This document shows positions 24,524 to 32,801 of a stretch of DNA of 64,000 bases, in pieces. The position numbers were made by a program, and so were the translations under genes. Below the pieces are notes generated by a model that was not told the origin of the DNA, did not search any database, and saw only the letters and a program-made list of their open reading frames with translations. Position 1 is the first letter of the stretch. The number at the start of each line of letters is the position of its first letter. The DNA is from Bacillus sp. 1NLA3E (GTDB lineage Bacteria > Bacillota > Bacilli > Bacillales > Cytobacillaceae): contig NC_021171.1 in NCBI RefSeq assembly GCF_000242895.2, forward strand, positions 248,001-312,000. The letters run 5' to 3'.

Positions 24524-26833
24524 TTGATGATTATTAAGATTGCGGGCGCAACCGTTGATTATCAACAGGGGAGCATTGATATCGATGATGCCATCGGAGC
24601 ACGATCAACGGCCTCTTTTTCGATTATCGACAGGGATGGAACACAAAGTTATTCAAAAGGGGAACAGGTAGGAATTTTTAACCAATTACCCTCTTACGAT
24701 TCAATCACAGCCAACTACGTGGGGAAAATAGCAGGAAGTGTTATTGAGAACGGAAATATCATGAAATATGCAAGTAGTGCTACATTATCTGCTCCGTCAG
24801 CATTTGCTACCGAGGGTACTCAAGCACACTACGATTCTTCTGAAGCTTTGGATGGTTCTTTGTTCAACGCTGCAACAACGACTTCAGGCGCTATGAGACA
24901 AGTTCTATATCGGTTTGATATTATCCGTGCATTGACCGACAAATACGGTTCAGCGGTTTGGCAAGGTAAAACTGCTTTATCAGATAAGATTGCATTAGCG
25001 AAAACATATATTAGTGGATGGACAGCGAACTGGTACGGATGGGGAAGTTCTCCAACTGGTAACAAAGCTTATTTTGCTGTTTATTCTTCTGTATGGGGGA
25101 CAACTAAGTCACATACAAACGGTACGGTTACTAAATTGTCGATTCCGTCTACATCGACAACTTTTATTGATGCGTACGGTTATATCAATCTTATCGCCTA
25201 TGCTGACCCAAGTGACGGAGTAACAGCAAGCTATGTGAGAACAGACTATATTGAACTAATAATAGGTTTGAATCCTGATGCTACGCTGGATAAGGTCTTC
25301 GGCGGTGTTATCGATAAACCGGTTAGTAAATATTTAAGTGTGTCTAGTAATGCCAAAGTTCATAATATCCAATGTGTGGATAATCTGTTTATCACGGATA
25401 AACGGAATATTGCCAAGGTTTATACGAATATGTTAGCCGGTGATATCGTTAAGGACATATTGACCAATTACTTATCAATAGAGGGTATTACCACAGGAGT
25501 CATCCAGGACGGGCCGACCGTTACAGAAGCTGTATTCAACTATATTAGCGTCACAAGAGTACTTGAACGCTTAGCTGAGATTGCTGGATTCGAATTCAAC
25601 GTAGACAAGGATAAGAAGTTACAGTTTTTCCACCGGGCAACGAATTACAATAGCACCGTCATTACGGAAACAAGCGATATTAAAAACGTTTCTGTTGAGC
25701 CGGTAGCGGAGGATTACCGAAATAAGCAATACATCAAAGCAGGGATGGATACCACTGATCCGCAAACTCGAACATTCAAGGGGGACGGTACCACCAAAAC
25801 TTTTACACTGGATTATCCCATGGCAAAAGTTCCAACTATCTCTGTAAATGGGTCTGCTAAAACAGTAGGGATTAAGGGAGTCGATTCCGGAAAAGATTTC
25901 TATTGGAACAAAGGCGAAAATATTATCTCCCAAGATGATGCAGGATCTCCTTTGACAAGCTCCCAAACATTATCCGTCACTTACCAAGGCTTGTTTAACA
26001 TCGTGGCAGTTTCCTATGATGATACAGAAATCTCAAGAATGAAGAATCTTGACGGAACGAGCGGAATCTATGAAGAAGTTACTGACGATATGTACATTAC
26101 CAGTCGTGAAGCTGCTTTTGATGATGCAGCGTCAAAACTTGCCAGATACGCGAAAGTTGGACGGAGAATTACATTTGATACAAAAATAACAGGTTTAATG
26201 TCCGGCCAATTAATTCGAATGAATCTAGCAAGCTATAGCATTGATGATTTTTACTTGATAGAGAGCTCAAAAGCCACAGAGCTAGGAACCAATGACGGCA
26301 GGATGATTTATTCCGTATCTGTTGTAGATGGATCTGCAACAGGGGGATGGGCGAACTTCTTTAAACAGCTGGCCAACAAGGGAGAAGCCTTTGTCCTCCG
26401 AGAAAATATTCAAGAGAATGAAATTCTATCGACATTGCAGACTTTTTCAAAGACTTGGACGCAAGCGGAACAGCCAAACATTTTCGCGAAAATTTACCCA
26501 GGTTCTGCGATTATGCCTGGTTCTAGCCTATATCCTTCTTTTGAAGACGCAGACAGAGTTAAATACTTAGTTTTCTATAATTCAAGCAGTGTAGAATTGT
26601 TTAGAAAACCGATTACCAAGCAAACCACAACAAGTACAAGCATTGTTTCAACTACCTATATCGCCCCGTATGAAGCCAATAATATCGCGATTGGTTCGGT
26701 AGGATGGATTGGAGGAGCAACGGCAAATGCAAACGCAGGAACGGGTTTAATTGTTGATAAACAAACATTTATCAAAACGAAAACGACCTTAGAAAGCCTT
26801 CAAATCGATAAGACAGATACGAAAGGATGGTGA
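24524..26833 (+). CDS. Baseplate hub / tail tip protein with inserted binding domain
   Basis: 769 residues. The first ~65 residues and the part after residue 250 read as one hub protein (IDIDDAIGARSTASFSIIDR; later VTRVLERLAEIAGFEFNVDK). Between them lies a beta-rich domain of about 180 residues (VLYRFDIIRAL, NGTVTKLSIPSTSTTFIDAY) that looks like a carbohydrate-binding insertion. The C-terminal part has further beta domains. The position after the tape measure supports a tail-tip role in host contact. The ATG follows AAAAGGAGGGGCGCTTG. Confidence 0.75.
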   Translation: MMIIKIAGATVDYQQGSIDIDDAIGARSTASFSIIDRDGTQSYSKGEQVGIFNQLPSYDSITANYVGKIAGSVIENGNIMKYASSATLSAPSAFATEGTQAHYDSSEALDGSLFNAATTTSGAMRQVLYRFDIIRALTDKYGSAVWQGKTALSDKIALAKTYISGWTANWYGWGSSPTGNKAYFAVYSSVWGTTKSHTNGTVTKLSIPSTSTTFIDAYGYINLIAYADPSDGVTASYVRTDYIELIIGLNPDATLDKVFGGVIDKPVSKYLSVSSNAKVHNIQCVDNLFITDKRNIAKVYTNMLAGDIVKDILTNYLSIEGITTGVIQDGPTVTEAVFNYISVTRVLERLAEIAGFEFNVDKDKKLQFFHRATNYNSTVITETSDIKNVSVEPVAEDYRNKQYIKAGMDTTDPQTRTFKGDGTTKTFTLDYPMAKVPTISVNGSAKTVGIKGVDSGKDFYWNKGENIISQDDAGSPLTSSQTLSVTYQGLFNIVAVSYDDTEISRMKNLDGTSGIYEEVTDDMYITSREAAFDDAASKLARYAKVGRRITFDTKITGLMSGQLIRMNLASYSIDDFYLIESSKATELGTNDGRMIYSVSVVDGSATGGWANFFKQLANKGEAFVLRENIQENEILSTLQTFSKTWTQAEQPNIFAKIYPGSAIMPGSSLYPSFEDADRVKYLVFYNSSSVELFRKPITKQTTTSTSIVSTTYIAPYEANNIAIGSVGWIGGATANANAGTGLIVDKQTFIKTKTTLESLQIDKTDTKGW

Positions 26834-26837
26834 TACG

Positions 26838-27350
26838 ATGCCTTACACTAAAACTAATTGGATAGATGGAACTACACCGATTACGGCAGCAAAGTTAAAC
26901 AACATGGAAAATGCAATTGAGGCTTTGGATCTGAACCCAAAATTAAAAGATTATAAAGCATGGTACACTACGAGTGCAGGTAAAACGTTGGCATCTACTA
27001 CATGGACACGACTTACTTTCAATGTCGCAAAAGCAAATGCTGGTGGGATGTATAAAACAGGTGATACATTCGCCATTCAGAAAACAGGATGGCATAGATT
27101 CGCGGCAAACATTCTTGTCCATCTCCAAATGGGTGTAGGAGTTTATGTAGAAGTTTGGAAAATAGGTGATGCTGCAGTTAAACATAGAATAATCGGAGTA
27201 CTAGCTGTCACTGGTGAAAGTTGGAATAGTCCAAGTGGAGAAGGTCTAATTTACTGCACTCAGGGAGAGGAATATGAATTTGTCATTCAGCAGACCAGCT
27301 CTGATAGTAGACCATTAAATGCTTATAATTGTTTAGTAGAGCTTGTGTAA
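26838..27350 (+). CDS. Tail fibre / receptor-binding type protein, 170 aa
   Basis: Begins with a short virion-attachment motif (TNWIDGTTPITAAKLNNMEN) common at the N terminus of Bacillus phage tail fibres. It continues as a C1q/TNF-like beta jelly roll (WTRLTFNVAKANAGGMY, FAIQKTGWHRFAANI). Probably trimeric and involved in host recognition, by analogy. Confidence 0.7.
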   Translation: MPYTKTNWIDGTTPITAAKLNNMENAIEALDLNPKLKDYKAWYTTSAGKTLASTTWTRLTFNVAKANAGGMYKTGDTFAIQKTGWHRFAANILVHLQMGVGVYVEVWKIGDAAVKHRIIGVLAVTGESWNSPSGEGLIYCTQGEEYEFVIQQTSSDSRPLNAYNCLVELV

Positions 27351-27361
27351 GGAGTGGTGAT

Positions 27362-27634
27362 ATGAATTTATTTAAATGCATTATATATCTGCATCCGAGT
27401 TTGGAAGCTAATAAAGATTTTATACTAAAGGATGACGGAACTGGTCCATACATCCTTGAATGGAATGCAGATTTACCTATTCCAAACGAGGCAGAAATCA
27501 TCCAAGCATGGGAACAAATTAAGGACATACCAGATCCAGAACCGCCATTAACTCCACTTGAACAGCTGCAAAAAAAGCAAGAACTTATGCAGCAAGCCAT
27601 TGATGATCTTATCCTTTCAGGAGGTGTCTTTTAA
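27362..27634 (+). CDS. XkdW-like tail protein, 90 aa
   Basis: ATG 27362 follows AAGGAGTGGTGAT and is preferred over the longer frame from 27329. It resembles the XkdW pattern (IYLHPSLEANKDFILKDDG, LEWNADLPIPNEAEIIQAW) with a C-terminal coiled segment. It overlaps the next ATG by one base (TAATG). Function in the tail is unclear. Confidence 0.65.
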   Translation: MNLFKCIIYLHPSLEANKDFILKDDGTGPYILEWNADLPIPNEAEIIQAWEQIKDIPDPEPPLTPLEQLQKKQELMQQAIDDLILSGGVF

Positions 27635-27771
27635 TGGCAGCATACATGGCTCAGCGAATCATAGATGGTGCATACACATACGATTATGTTTTATCAAAGC
27701 GTTTAGACCTCAAAGAAGGGATTGACGCTTATTTAATTTCTCAAGGTAGAGAAGATTTAATTACACAATAA
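27634..27771 (+). CDS. Short tail-region protein, 45 aa
   Basis: ATG 27634 shares a base with the preceding stop. The product (MAAYMAQRIIDGAYTYDYVL onward) occupies the slot where PBSX carries xkdX, although the sequence is not clearly XkdX. GGAGGTG lies a few bases upstream. Confidence 0.55.
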   Translation: MAAYMAQRIIDGAYTYDYVLSKRLDLKEGIDAYLISQGREDLITQ

Positions 27772-27784
27772 GGAGGTATTACAA

Positions 27785-28282
27785 ATGCCAGATATAAATC
27801 AGTACATGCCTCGAAGCGGCCGAGTAATAAAAGAAGATGGCACGGTAGTCAACGAGGCAAATGGGAACAATGCTGATGGTAGTCGCAATGTCTCACTATC
27901 TGGGAGTAATGTTCCAGATACAAGTCCCGTACCACAGAAGATTGTTAAACGAAAACAGACAACGATGCAAACTCATAACGCGGTAAGTGTACCTGCTAAT
28001 AATACTTCCATGGGTACTTGGATAGATACTGATGGATATACTGATATTGGGTTAACCTTGATACAAGATGCTACATCTATTTCTGATGTACGTATTTATT
28101 GGTCAAATGATAATAGCACTATACAAGGTGCAGAAACGGTGATAGCCAGTGGAAACCCAACCTATGCCAATACAAGGGCAGGATTAACATCTACTAAAGC
28201 TAGGTATGCGAAAATAGGAATAACGAACGGTGATGCTACAAACCCACATACTATGAGCGTGTGGGCTTATTTAAAAGCTTAG
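27785..28282 (+). CDS. Minor tail / decoration protein, 165 aa
   Basis: AAGGAGGTATTACAA precedes the ATG. The N-terminal ~60 residues are flexible (GNNADGSRNVSLSGSNVPDT). The rest is a beta-sandwich (VRIYWSNDNSTIQGAETVIA). Likely on the tail surface. No firm family match. Confidence 0.55.
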   Translation: MPDINQYMPRSGRVIKEDGTVVNEANGNNADGSRNVSLSGSNVPDTSPVPQKIVKRKQTTMQTHNAVSVPANNTSMGTWIDTDGYTDIGLTLIQDATSISDVRIYWSNDNSTIQGAETVIASGNPTYANTRAGLTSTKARYAKIGITNGDATNPHTMSVWAYLKA

Positions 28283-28295
28283 GAGGTTTTAAGTA

Positions 28296-28511
28296 ATGGT
28301 AAAAACACCACCAGAAGTAAACGGTATTATGGATTTAACTGACCAAGAAAAAGCAAATATAAAAGTAAAATTACAGATGATTAAAGCTGGTTTTGTTGCA
28401 TCCGATGACCAACAAGCACCAGATACATTTTATATCACTGCAACATATAATCAGCAAAATCCAACTACACCTATAAACGGTGATACATGCGAAATGTTAT
28501 TAGGTAACTAA
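28296..28511 (+). CDS. Small phage protein, 71 aa
   Basis: TTAGGAGG precedes ATG 28296. A helical first half (LTDQEKANIKVKLQMIKAG) is followed by an extended tail. It is the last gene of the tail module before a bidirectional terminator. Function unknown. Confidence 0.55.
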   Translation: MVKTPPEVNGIMDLTDQEKANIKVKLQMIKAGFVASDDQQAPDTFYITATYNQQNPTTPINGDTCEMLLGN

Positions 28512-28534
28512 CGACGTTCTAGAGTGAGATAAGA

Positions 28535-28556
28535 AAGGAGCTAAAATTAGCTCCTT
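28535..28556. terminator. Bidirectional terminator at the end of the tail module
   Basis: A perfect AAGGAGCTAA/TTAGCTCCTT stem between the plus-strand tail genes and the minus-strand Abi-alpha gene. Short A/T tracts flank both sides. Confidence 0.7.
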
Positions 28557-28562
28557 ATAGAA

Positions 28563-29351
28563 TTATTGTTGCTTAATGCATGCTTCATAAAACTGTTTAC
28601 CGAATGGTGTTGGATTAAGATATCCCGTAATAATTCTTGGAGATCCTAAATTTGGCGCTTCTTGAATCGCAGTTTTAATAATAGAATGATCATTTAAACG
28701 TTTATATACATCTTTCTCTTTCAAAGTTACATTTTCTGTATTTATTAATCCCAACCTGCGAAGATTTTCTAGGTAATTCGGAAGAAGTTCCCAATGGTCA
28801 ATCGCTACATCTTCACCTAAAATGGTGAAATTTCTAACTAATTCAAGATAACTATCATCTTTTAGCATAGCTCTTACACTAATAATTGGGTGGTAGTTAA
28901 CTCCAATGCCTCTTAATAATTTTGCTTCATCAGATGTTATTTGTTTTAATATTTCTATAAACGAAGGATGCGCTTTAGAAGATGTATATTTATCCATTGA
29001 TGTTGCAAGCAGATTAGCAAATAACTCTCTTAGTTCTACATTATGTCCAGTAAACCGTAATGCTTCTAAGGTTGGTCCGGCAATAGTAACATCTGGTGGA
29101 ACAATATTTTCTTTTGGTTTACTTTTAAATCTTTTTTCTAATGCTGGTTGGATGTAGCCTTTGATTTGCTCGTATCCCCAAACCAATCCAGATATTGGGG
29201 ACAAAGCTATATTTATTGTTTTAGATAATGTTTGTAGGCCTTTACCTAATTCTTGTGCAGCGGGTTGAAGCAAATCTTCATAAACTGGGACTGCCTCAAC
29301 TATTCCTCTAACGGAATCTGCAGTGTCTTTGATAATGTTATTGTTAGTCAT
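28563..29351 (-). CDS. Abi-alpha family protein (DUF4393), copy 1
   Basis: 262 residues. The N terminus AVPVYEDLLQPAAQELGKGL, then TLSKTINIALSPISGLVWGY and AHPSFIEILKQITSDEAKLL are signatures of DUF4393, the Abi-alpha family linked to abortive infection. The hydrophobic stretch around 42-62 may associate with the membrane. It is divergent from a 48-residue membrane peptide, with a 26-bp dyad between them. A second copy with the same divergent partner lies at 42.0-43.0 kb. Defence is a family-level inference. Confidence 0.8.
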   Translation of the reverse strand: MTNNNIIKDTADSVRGIVEAVPVYEDLLQPAAQELGKGLQTLSKTINIALSPISGLVWGYEQIKGYIQPALEKRFKSKPKENIVPPDVTIAGPTLEALRFTGHNVELRELFANLLATSMDKYTSSKAHPSFIEILKQITSDEAKLLRGIGVNYHPIISVRAMLKDDSYLELVRNFTILGEDVAIDHWELLPNYLENLRRLGLINTENVTLKEKDVYKRLNDHSIIKTAIQEAPNLGSPRIITGYLNPTPFGKQFYEACIKQQ

Positions 29352-29371
29352 GGTTTTTTCACCTCGATTCT

Positions 29372-29397
29372 CTAGTAAGATAATAAAATTTTACTAG
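29372..29397. promoter_or_regulatory. Dyad between divergent Abi-alpha and peptide genes, copy 1
   Basis: CTAGTAA-N12-TTACTAG, with an AT-rich centre that contains -10-like TAATAAAAT on either strand. The same dyad with the same spacer length occurs at 42838-42863 between the second pair, so it is probably a shared operator/promoter controlling both genes. Confidence 0.65.
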
Positions 29398-29428
29398 AAT
29401 ATTACATTTAAAGATAGGAGGTTATTAT

Positions 29429-29575
29429 ATGGGAGATAAATCGTTAGTTTCGATAATGATATTTAACATCTGCTTATTAGGGCTAATTGGTTGGAGTATT
29501 TGGTTTCTAAAGTCACCCATTCCCTTTTTAGGTTTACTTTGTCTCTTTAAATACAGAAAAATCCCGGCTGATTAA
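29429..29575 (+). CDS. Small membrane peptide paired with Abi-alpha, 48 aa
   Basis: ATG 29429 follows ATAGGAGGTTATTAT. The peptide MGDKSLVSIMIFNICLLGLI is followed by GWSIWFLKSPIPFLG and a basic tail, giving one strong membrane helix and perhaps a second. It is divergent from the Abi-alpha gene. A homologous but truncated 29-codon copy accompanies the second Abi-alpha gene. The conserved pairing suggests a two-component unit. Confidence 0.6.
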   Translation: MGDKSLVSIMIFNICLLGLIGWSIWFLKSPIPFLGLLCLFKYRKIPAD

Positions 29576-29585
29576 CAGCCGGGAT
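29561..29585. terminator. Bidirectional terminator between peptide and XRE genes
   Basis: ATCCCGGCTG/CAGCCGGGAT, a perfect ten-pair stem with a five-base loop. It overlaps the 3' ends of both convergent genes. Confidence 0.75.
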
Positions 29586-29808
29586 CATCTTTTTCTAGCA
29601 CAAGAACATCTGATATTTTACAGTCAAATACTTCACAAATTTTAGCCAGGTTATTCAATGGAAATCGATGTGTCTTGTTCCTACACATTTCATTAATTAG
29701 CGGCTGCCTAATATCGGTTAACCTGGCTAATTCGTGTTGAGACATTCCTCTTTCAGAAAGTATCTGATCAAGCTTTATGATTATTTTCATAGGTCGAGAA
29801 TGTGACAT
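29572..29808 (-). CDS. XRE-family HTH regulator, 78 aa
   Basis: A single helix-turn-helix domain: LDQILSERGMSQHELARLTD and IRQPLINEMCRNK, then LNNLAKICEVFDCKISDVL. This is the small YozG/Cro-like type. No ribosome site is seen before ATG 29808 or the internal ATG 29790, so a leaderless start is possible. It sits in the accessory insert between tail and lysis genes and may control that insert. Confidence 0.75.
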   Translation of the reverse strand: MSHSRPMKIIIKLDQILSERGMSQHELARLTDIRQPLINEMCRNKTHRFPLNNLAKICEVFDCKISDVLVLEKDDPGC

Positions 29809-29919
29809 TTAAGGTTGTATGCGAGAAGGTAGCCAAATAACAAATTCTAATGTGGGGATATTTTTTTGTTAGGTTTTATTCTATTTGGTAGAATAAAATG
29901 TAAAAAGGAATGAAACTTT

Positions 29920-30591
29920 ATGTCACAGCAAATAAAAGTTTTTAATAATGGAAATGCTCATATAGTAAATGTGAATTCCTTTCCAGATGAGTGTGGGATT
30001 TGTCATAAAAATGTGAATCCAATCGTTATAGGCAGTGCTTTTGTTCGTGGAGACCACCTAAATGGAAATCTTGAAGTCGCATTTCAATGCACTAATCTGA
30101 AATGTAACAGTCTAATAATCGGGTACTATCATAGGATCTCAGGTCCGGGTTCAAGTTTAAAATTAGAGAAACATGCCCCAATTAATCCTATAAAGAGAGA
30201 ATTTGATGAGGAAATAAAAAAAATATCCAATAATTTTTTAACAATTTATAATCAAGCTCATTTTGCTGATCAGATTGGTTTAACAATGATTTCTGGTATT
30301 GGGTATAGAAAAGCTTTGGAATTTCTTGTTAAAGATTATTTTATATTCTTAGATTCTGAAAATGAAGAGTCAATAGTTAAACTTCCACTGGTGCAATGTA
30401 TTAATCAGTTAGAAAACCAAAGAATTAAAGAGATTGCAAAGAGAGCAACATGGATTGGCAATGACGAAGCACATTATAAAAGAAAATGGGAAGATAAAGA
30501 TGTTACTGATTTAAAAAGGCTTATTGAGATTACCGTCCATTTTATCGCTTTAGATGTTTCTGCACAAAAGTATTTAGAGGAAATGAGTTAA
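29920..30591 (+). CDS. DUF4145-domain protein
   Basis: 223 residues. The N-terminal zinc-ribbon-like part has CGICHK and CTNLKC. The C-terminal DUF4145 helical domain reads TMISGIGYRKALEFLVKDYF and ATWIGNDEAHYKRKW. DUF4145 proteins are often found with restriction systems and other defence genes. AAAAAGGAATGAAAC precedes the ATG. An exclusion or defence role for the lysogen is inferred. Confidence 0.7.
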   Translation: MSQQIKVFNNGNAHIVNVNSFPDECGICHKNVNPIVIGSAFVRGDHLNGNLEVAFQCTNLKCNSLIIGYYHRISGPGSSLKLEKHAPINPIKREFDEEIKKISNNFLTIYNQAHFADQIGLTMISGIGYRKALEFLVKDYFIFLDSENEESIVKLPLVQCINQLENQRIKEIAKRATWIGNDEAHYKRKWEDKDVTDLKRLIEITVHFIALDVSAQKYLEEMS

Positions 30592-30604
30592 GGGAGGTAA
30601 TAAT

Positions 30605-30748
30605 GTGAGCACATGCAAAAACGCTCAAATTGTTGAAGTTATAAAAGTTGTTGCAATTGAAGGAACTGGGCAATCAAAAGATGATCAAATTAAAGAAGTG
30701 ATTCAGTATTGGTCTAAAGAAGGTCAACTATTGTTTATTAAAAAATAA
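30605..30748 (+). CDS. Small phage protein, 47 aa
   Basis: GTG 30605 follows GGGAGGTAATAAT. The peptide (STCKNAQIVEVIKVVAIEGT, ending QLLFIKK) looks like a widespread small phage protein encoded before the lysis genes. Function unknown. A terminator follows. Confidence 0.6.
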   Translation: MSTCKNAQIVEVIKVVAIEGTGQSKDDQIKEVIQYWSKEGQLLFIKK

Positions 30749-30756
30749 GTTATTGA

Positions 30757-30784
30757 AAGAGTCCTAACTGGGGCTCTTTTTATT
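30757..30784 (+). terminator. Intrinsic terminator before the lysis genes
   Basis: AAAGAGTCC/GGGGCTCTTTTT stem-loop with a T run. Confidence 0.7.
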
Positions 30785-30808
30785 TTGCTAAAAGGAAGGT
30801 GAAAGCCG

Positions 30809-31078
30809 TTGCACATTACACAAATGTCAGACATTACTGGATTAATTGCAGTACTAAGCTTTGTAGGTGGTATTATCATGTTTCTTTTTAAAAAGGTCGT
30901 CATCGAGCCGTTACAAAAATCAATAGATACACTTAACAAAACAATCGAAGGTTTTAAAGAAACGGCTGAAAGGAGAATGGAATTAATCGAGCAACGTGTG
31001 GACATCGTGGAAGATCGAACGTCTCGTCAAGAGGAACAAATCAAGTCTATTTTTAAGTCATTGAAGGGAGGTGAGTAA
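30809..31078 (+). CDS. XhlA/BhlA-like holin-associated membrane protein
   Basis: 89 residues: one N-terminal membrane helix (ITGLIAVLSFVGGIIMFLF) followed by a long amphipathic coiled coil. This topology matches XhlA-type proteins that work with holins. It starts at TTG 30809 with GGAAGGTG upstream and is followed three bases later by the holin gene. Confidence 0.7.
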   Translation: MHITQMSDITGLIAVLSFVGGIIMFLFKKVVIEPLQKSIDTLNKTIEGFKETAERRMELIEQRVDIVEDRTSRQEEQIKSIFKSLKGGE

Positions 31079-31081
31079 TAA

Positions 31082-31357
31082 ATGAACAGTGAAATTACTC
31101 AATTGCTTATTATTGCCTATGCGATCGTGCCATTCGTGAACGGCCTAGTTGGATTAGTTCGCAAATCGATTCCATCGTTGAAGAGCAAATTTATCCCGTT
31201 AATTTCGTTTGCAATCGGTATTTGTTTAGGGTTTTTCTTATCCTATCTACCGAATGTCGAGTATTCAATCGCCCAAATGTTCCTTGCTGGCGGTATTGCG
31301 GGGATGGCGGCATGTGGAGTTTACGAGATTACCAATGTAAAAGAATCATCTAAATAA
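31082..31357 (+). CDS. Phage holin (A118-like)
   Basis: 91 residues with three hydrophobic segments (about 8-25, 38-56, 65-83) and a charged C terminus. The pattern PLISFAIGICLGFFLSYLP and AGGIAGMAACGVYEI resembles A118-type holins. It forms the membrane lesion that releases or triggers the endolysin encoded next. Confidence 0.78.
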   Translation: MNSEITQLLIIAYAIVPFVNGLVGLVRKSIPSLKSKFIPLISFAIGICLGFFLSYLPNVEYSIAQMFLAGGIAGMAACGVYEITNVKESSK

Positions 31358-31373
31358 AAGGGGATGGGATAAA

Positions 31374-32690
31374 TTGAAAAAATTTAATAAAACGGTTGGT
31401 GTGCTAGCTCTTTCCATGGGGCTGGCTTTTTCTTTTGGAATTTCGTCCTATGCAAGCGCTCCGGATGTCGACTTTATCGATGTTTCGCACTGGAATGGTG
31501 AATCTGGGTTACCACTTGCGTTTTACCAAACCATCAAAGCAGGCAGTGTCGACGCTGTTGTTGTTAAGGTTTCAGAGGGAACATATTATGTAGATCCAGC
31601 GTCATCCGTAAACGTTGCAAATGCTAAACAGGCTGGCATGATTGTTCATGCGTACCATTTTGCACGGTTTACAAGTAATGAAAGCGCAAAATCAGAAGCG
31701 CAATGGTTTGATAAAAAACTGCAACTCGTTGGCTTTAATAAGAAAACAGACGGCTATGTTGTAGTTGACGTTGAAGCTAGTAATCTATCAAGCAATCCAG
31801 CAGCTTTAACAGAGTATACCAATACGTTTATCGCCGAAATGAACAATTTAGGCTATGAAAAAGTTGATCTGTACAGCGGATCATCCTATTACAATAGCAG
31901 ACTGCAACCCGCGAAATTGCCAGCCAAACCGTGGATTGCTGCTTATCCGAGTAATCCAGTTAAAGGGCAGCCAACAGCTAAATTTAGTAACGGTACTGGC
32001 GCATGGCAGTGGACTTCCTCATGGTCAGGAATGGCCGGATACGGGAGATTTGATGCTTCCGAGGATTACGCTGGAAAATATACAAATCAAGTAAAATCTT
32101 CATCAGAAGGGGTTAAAACGATCGGATCAGTATCTTTAGTAGATTACATGAAGGCTGCTGGGATGGATGCATCTTTCTCATATCGTACTCAGTTAGCTGA
32201 GGCATATGGAATCGAGAATTACTCAGGATCATCTGCGCAAAACCTTGCTTTACTGTCGAAGTTACAAAGCGGAGTTAAGCCAGCAAAGGTTAATATTGAT
32301 AATAGCAAGTTGACAACGAATCCAGCTAAAGAGCAGAGTTCAGTTGCACCAAAAACGACACCTACCTCAGCAAAAACATCAACTTATGTAGTGAAAGCAG
32401 GGGACACTGTAGGATCAATTGCTAAAAGATACAATACAACTATAAGCGTGTTGGCATCGCTAAATAATATTAAAAATGTAAGCTTCATCAGAGCTGGTCA
32501 AGTACTGAAGATTTTCGGAGCAGCCAAAGCAGCAATTTCTCAAGCAATTGCATATCATAAAGTATTACTAGGTGAAACCGTTTCAGTGTTAGCCAAACGT
32601 TATGGAACTACAATCACTCAGATTAAAAATTGGAATAATCTTGACAGCAAGTACACGATTTTCGCTGGTAAAACTATTCGTGTGAGATAA
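31374..32690 (+). CDS. Endolysin: GH25 muramidase with two LysM domains and a signal peptide
   Basis: 438 residues. An N-terminal signal peptide (about 1-29, ending SSYASA) is followed by a GH25 lysozyme domain (VDFIDVSHWNG, VDAVVVKVSEGTYY, VVVDVEAS with the catalytic D and E positions). Two LysM repeats follow (YVVKAGDTVGSIAKRYNTTI and HKVLLGETVSVLAKRYGTTI) that bind peptidoglycan. It starts at TTG 31374. A cleavable signal peptide is unusual for a phage endolysin that has a holin. Confidence 0.88.
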   Translation: MKKFNKTVGVLALSMGLAFSFGISSYASAPDVDFIDVSHWNGESGLPLAFYQTIKAGSVDAVVVKVSEGTYYVDPASSVNVANAKQAGMIVHAYHFARFTSNESAKSEAQWFDKKLQLVGFNKKTDGYVVVDVEASNLSSNPAALTEYTNTFIAEMNNLGYEKVDLYSGSSYYNSRLQPAKLPAKPWIAAYPSNPVKGQPTAKFSNGTGAWQWTSSWSGMAGYGRFDASEDYAGKYTNQVKSSSEGVKTIGSVSLVDYMKAAGMDASFSYRTQLAEAYGIENYSGSSAQNLALLSKLQSGVKPAKVNIDNSKLTTNPAKEQSSVAPKTTPTSAKTSTYVVKAGDTVGSIAKRYNTTISVLASLNNIKNVSFIRAGQVLKIFGAAKAAISQAIAYHKVLLGETVSVLAKRYGTTITQIKNWNNLDSKYTIFAGKTIRVR

Positions 32691-32696
32691 AAAAAG

Positions 32697-32727
32697 GAGC
32701 CCTTCTCATTCGAGACGGGCTTTTGTT
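32697..32727 (+). terminator. Terminator after the endolysin, shared hairpin family
   Basis: GCCCTTCTCATTCGAGACGGGC followed by TTTTG. Nearly the same hairpin recurs at 33.67, 34.85, 36.13 and 38.07 kb, and a related one at 36.36 kb. Confidence 0.75.
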
Positions 32728-32801
32728 GTTTACAAAGGTTAATCTAAAACAGTTATCGGTAGCTCATCGATTTGACGCACTTCATCAATGGTGTTTTTTA
32801 T

